From Candidatus Saccharibacteria bacterium RIFCSPHIGHO2_12_FULL_44_22 (GTDB taxonomy: Bacteria; Patescibacteriota; Saccharimonadia; Saccharimonadales; Saccharimonadaceae), in the NCBI GenBank assembly GCA_001790515.1, contig MGCS01000015.1, positions 1 through 58,603 on the forward strand: DNA of 58,603 nucleotides. The letters run 5' to 3'. The position numbers were made by a program, and so were the translations under genes. A model generated the notes under the pieces. It saw only the letters and a program-made list of their open reading frames with translations, was not told where the DNA came from and did no database searches. Positions 58,466-58,603 of this stretch are shown here, piece by piece (within the stretch, counting starts at the first letter, position 1; every line of letters starts with the position of its first letter).

Positions 58466-58603
58466 ACTTATATTGAAATAGTGGTATTATTCGACCAAAT
58501 AAATTGCGTATATTCTCGTCATATTTAGCTAGCCTGCACTACATTTTTGTACTAATATTTTGACCAAATATCATACCGCTTACTATGCGATTATTCAATA
58601 AGT

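Overview
The window reads as a chromosome segment of a streamlined Patescibacteria (CPR) member, most likely Candidatus Saccharibacteria (TM7). This is an inference. It rests on tightly packed genes with 1-14 nt overlaps, TGA used as a stop, many small membrane and secreted proteins of CPR type, cell-surface proteins of the tail-fibre and adhesin kind, and no ribosomal or tRNA gene to test it with. Many first genes have a TATAAT-like -10 hexamer only 6-9 nt before the start codon, so their mRNAs should be leaderless. Internal operon genes use AGGAG-like ribosome sites.

Layout. 0-10 kb: end of an MscS channel, small membrane proteins, DNA repair and redox genes (a MutY-like glycosylase, msrA, an AlkA-type glycosylase), an MBL-fold hydrolase, a YtxH stress operon, aspS plus a HAD phosphatase, a CBS protein and a DsbA-like oxidoreductase. 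10-15 kb: two CorA-type transporters flanking an AbrB-MFS efflux operon, then a TylF-type methyltransferase. 15-20 kb: an exopolysaccharide operon (small membrane protein, GH8, BcsA-like GT2, GT39-like). 20-24 kb: a 55-aa protein missed by length filters, a Crp/Fnr regulator, and a PAS / CHASE-histidine kinase / single-domain response regulator operon. Three perfect TGTAA-N6-TTACA sites sit upstream of the exopolysaccharide operon, the 55-aa gene (and the regulator itself) and the YtxH operon, which suggests a local Crp-type regulon.

24-30 kb: an LLM flavin oxidoreductase and an F420-type NAD(P)-binding protein, divergent from a complete C50 carotenoid operon (crtE-crtB-crtI-two half-size lycopene cyclase subunits-lycopene elongase). 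30-34 kb: a LamG protein and a phage tail-fibre-like protein, a LiaF-like toastrack protein and an O6-methylguanine methyltransferase. 34-44 kb: a surface-protein locus with four secreted proteins sharing one architecture, two membrane-anchored DUF916-like proteins, a PKD protein and a beta-solenoid protein. The arrangement recalls WxL loci.

44-52 kb: an AAA_14/DUF4143 ATPase behind a directly repeated operator-like sequence, then a seven-gene F1-ATPase-like operon (c-like membrane protein with an exported N-terminal domain, soluble coiled coil, delta-like, alpha, gamma, beta, short epsilon). Alpha and beta keep catalytic motifs, but subunit a and a normal b are absent. It is divergent from a 1033-aa adhesin-like protein whose 5' leader can fold over its own start codon. 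I consider this ATPase-adhesin region the best candidate for an undescribed system: an F1-type motor or ATPase coupled to something other than ordinary proton translocation. 55-58.6 kb: two small membrane proteins, a YdeI-type protein and an SRPBCC/AHSA1 protein.
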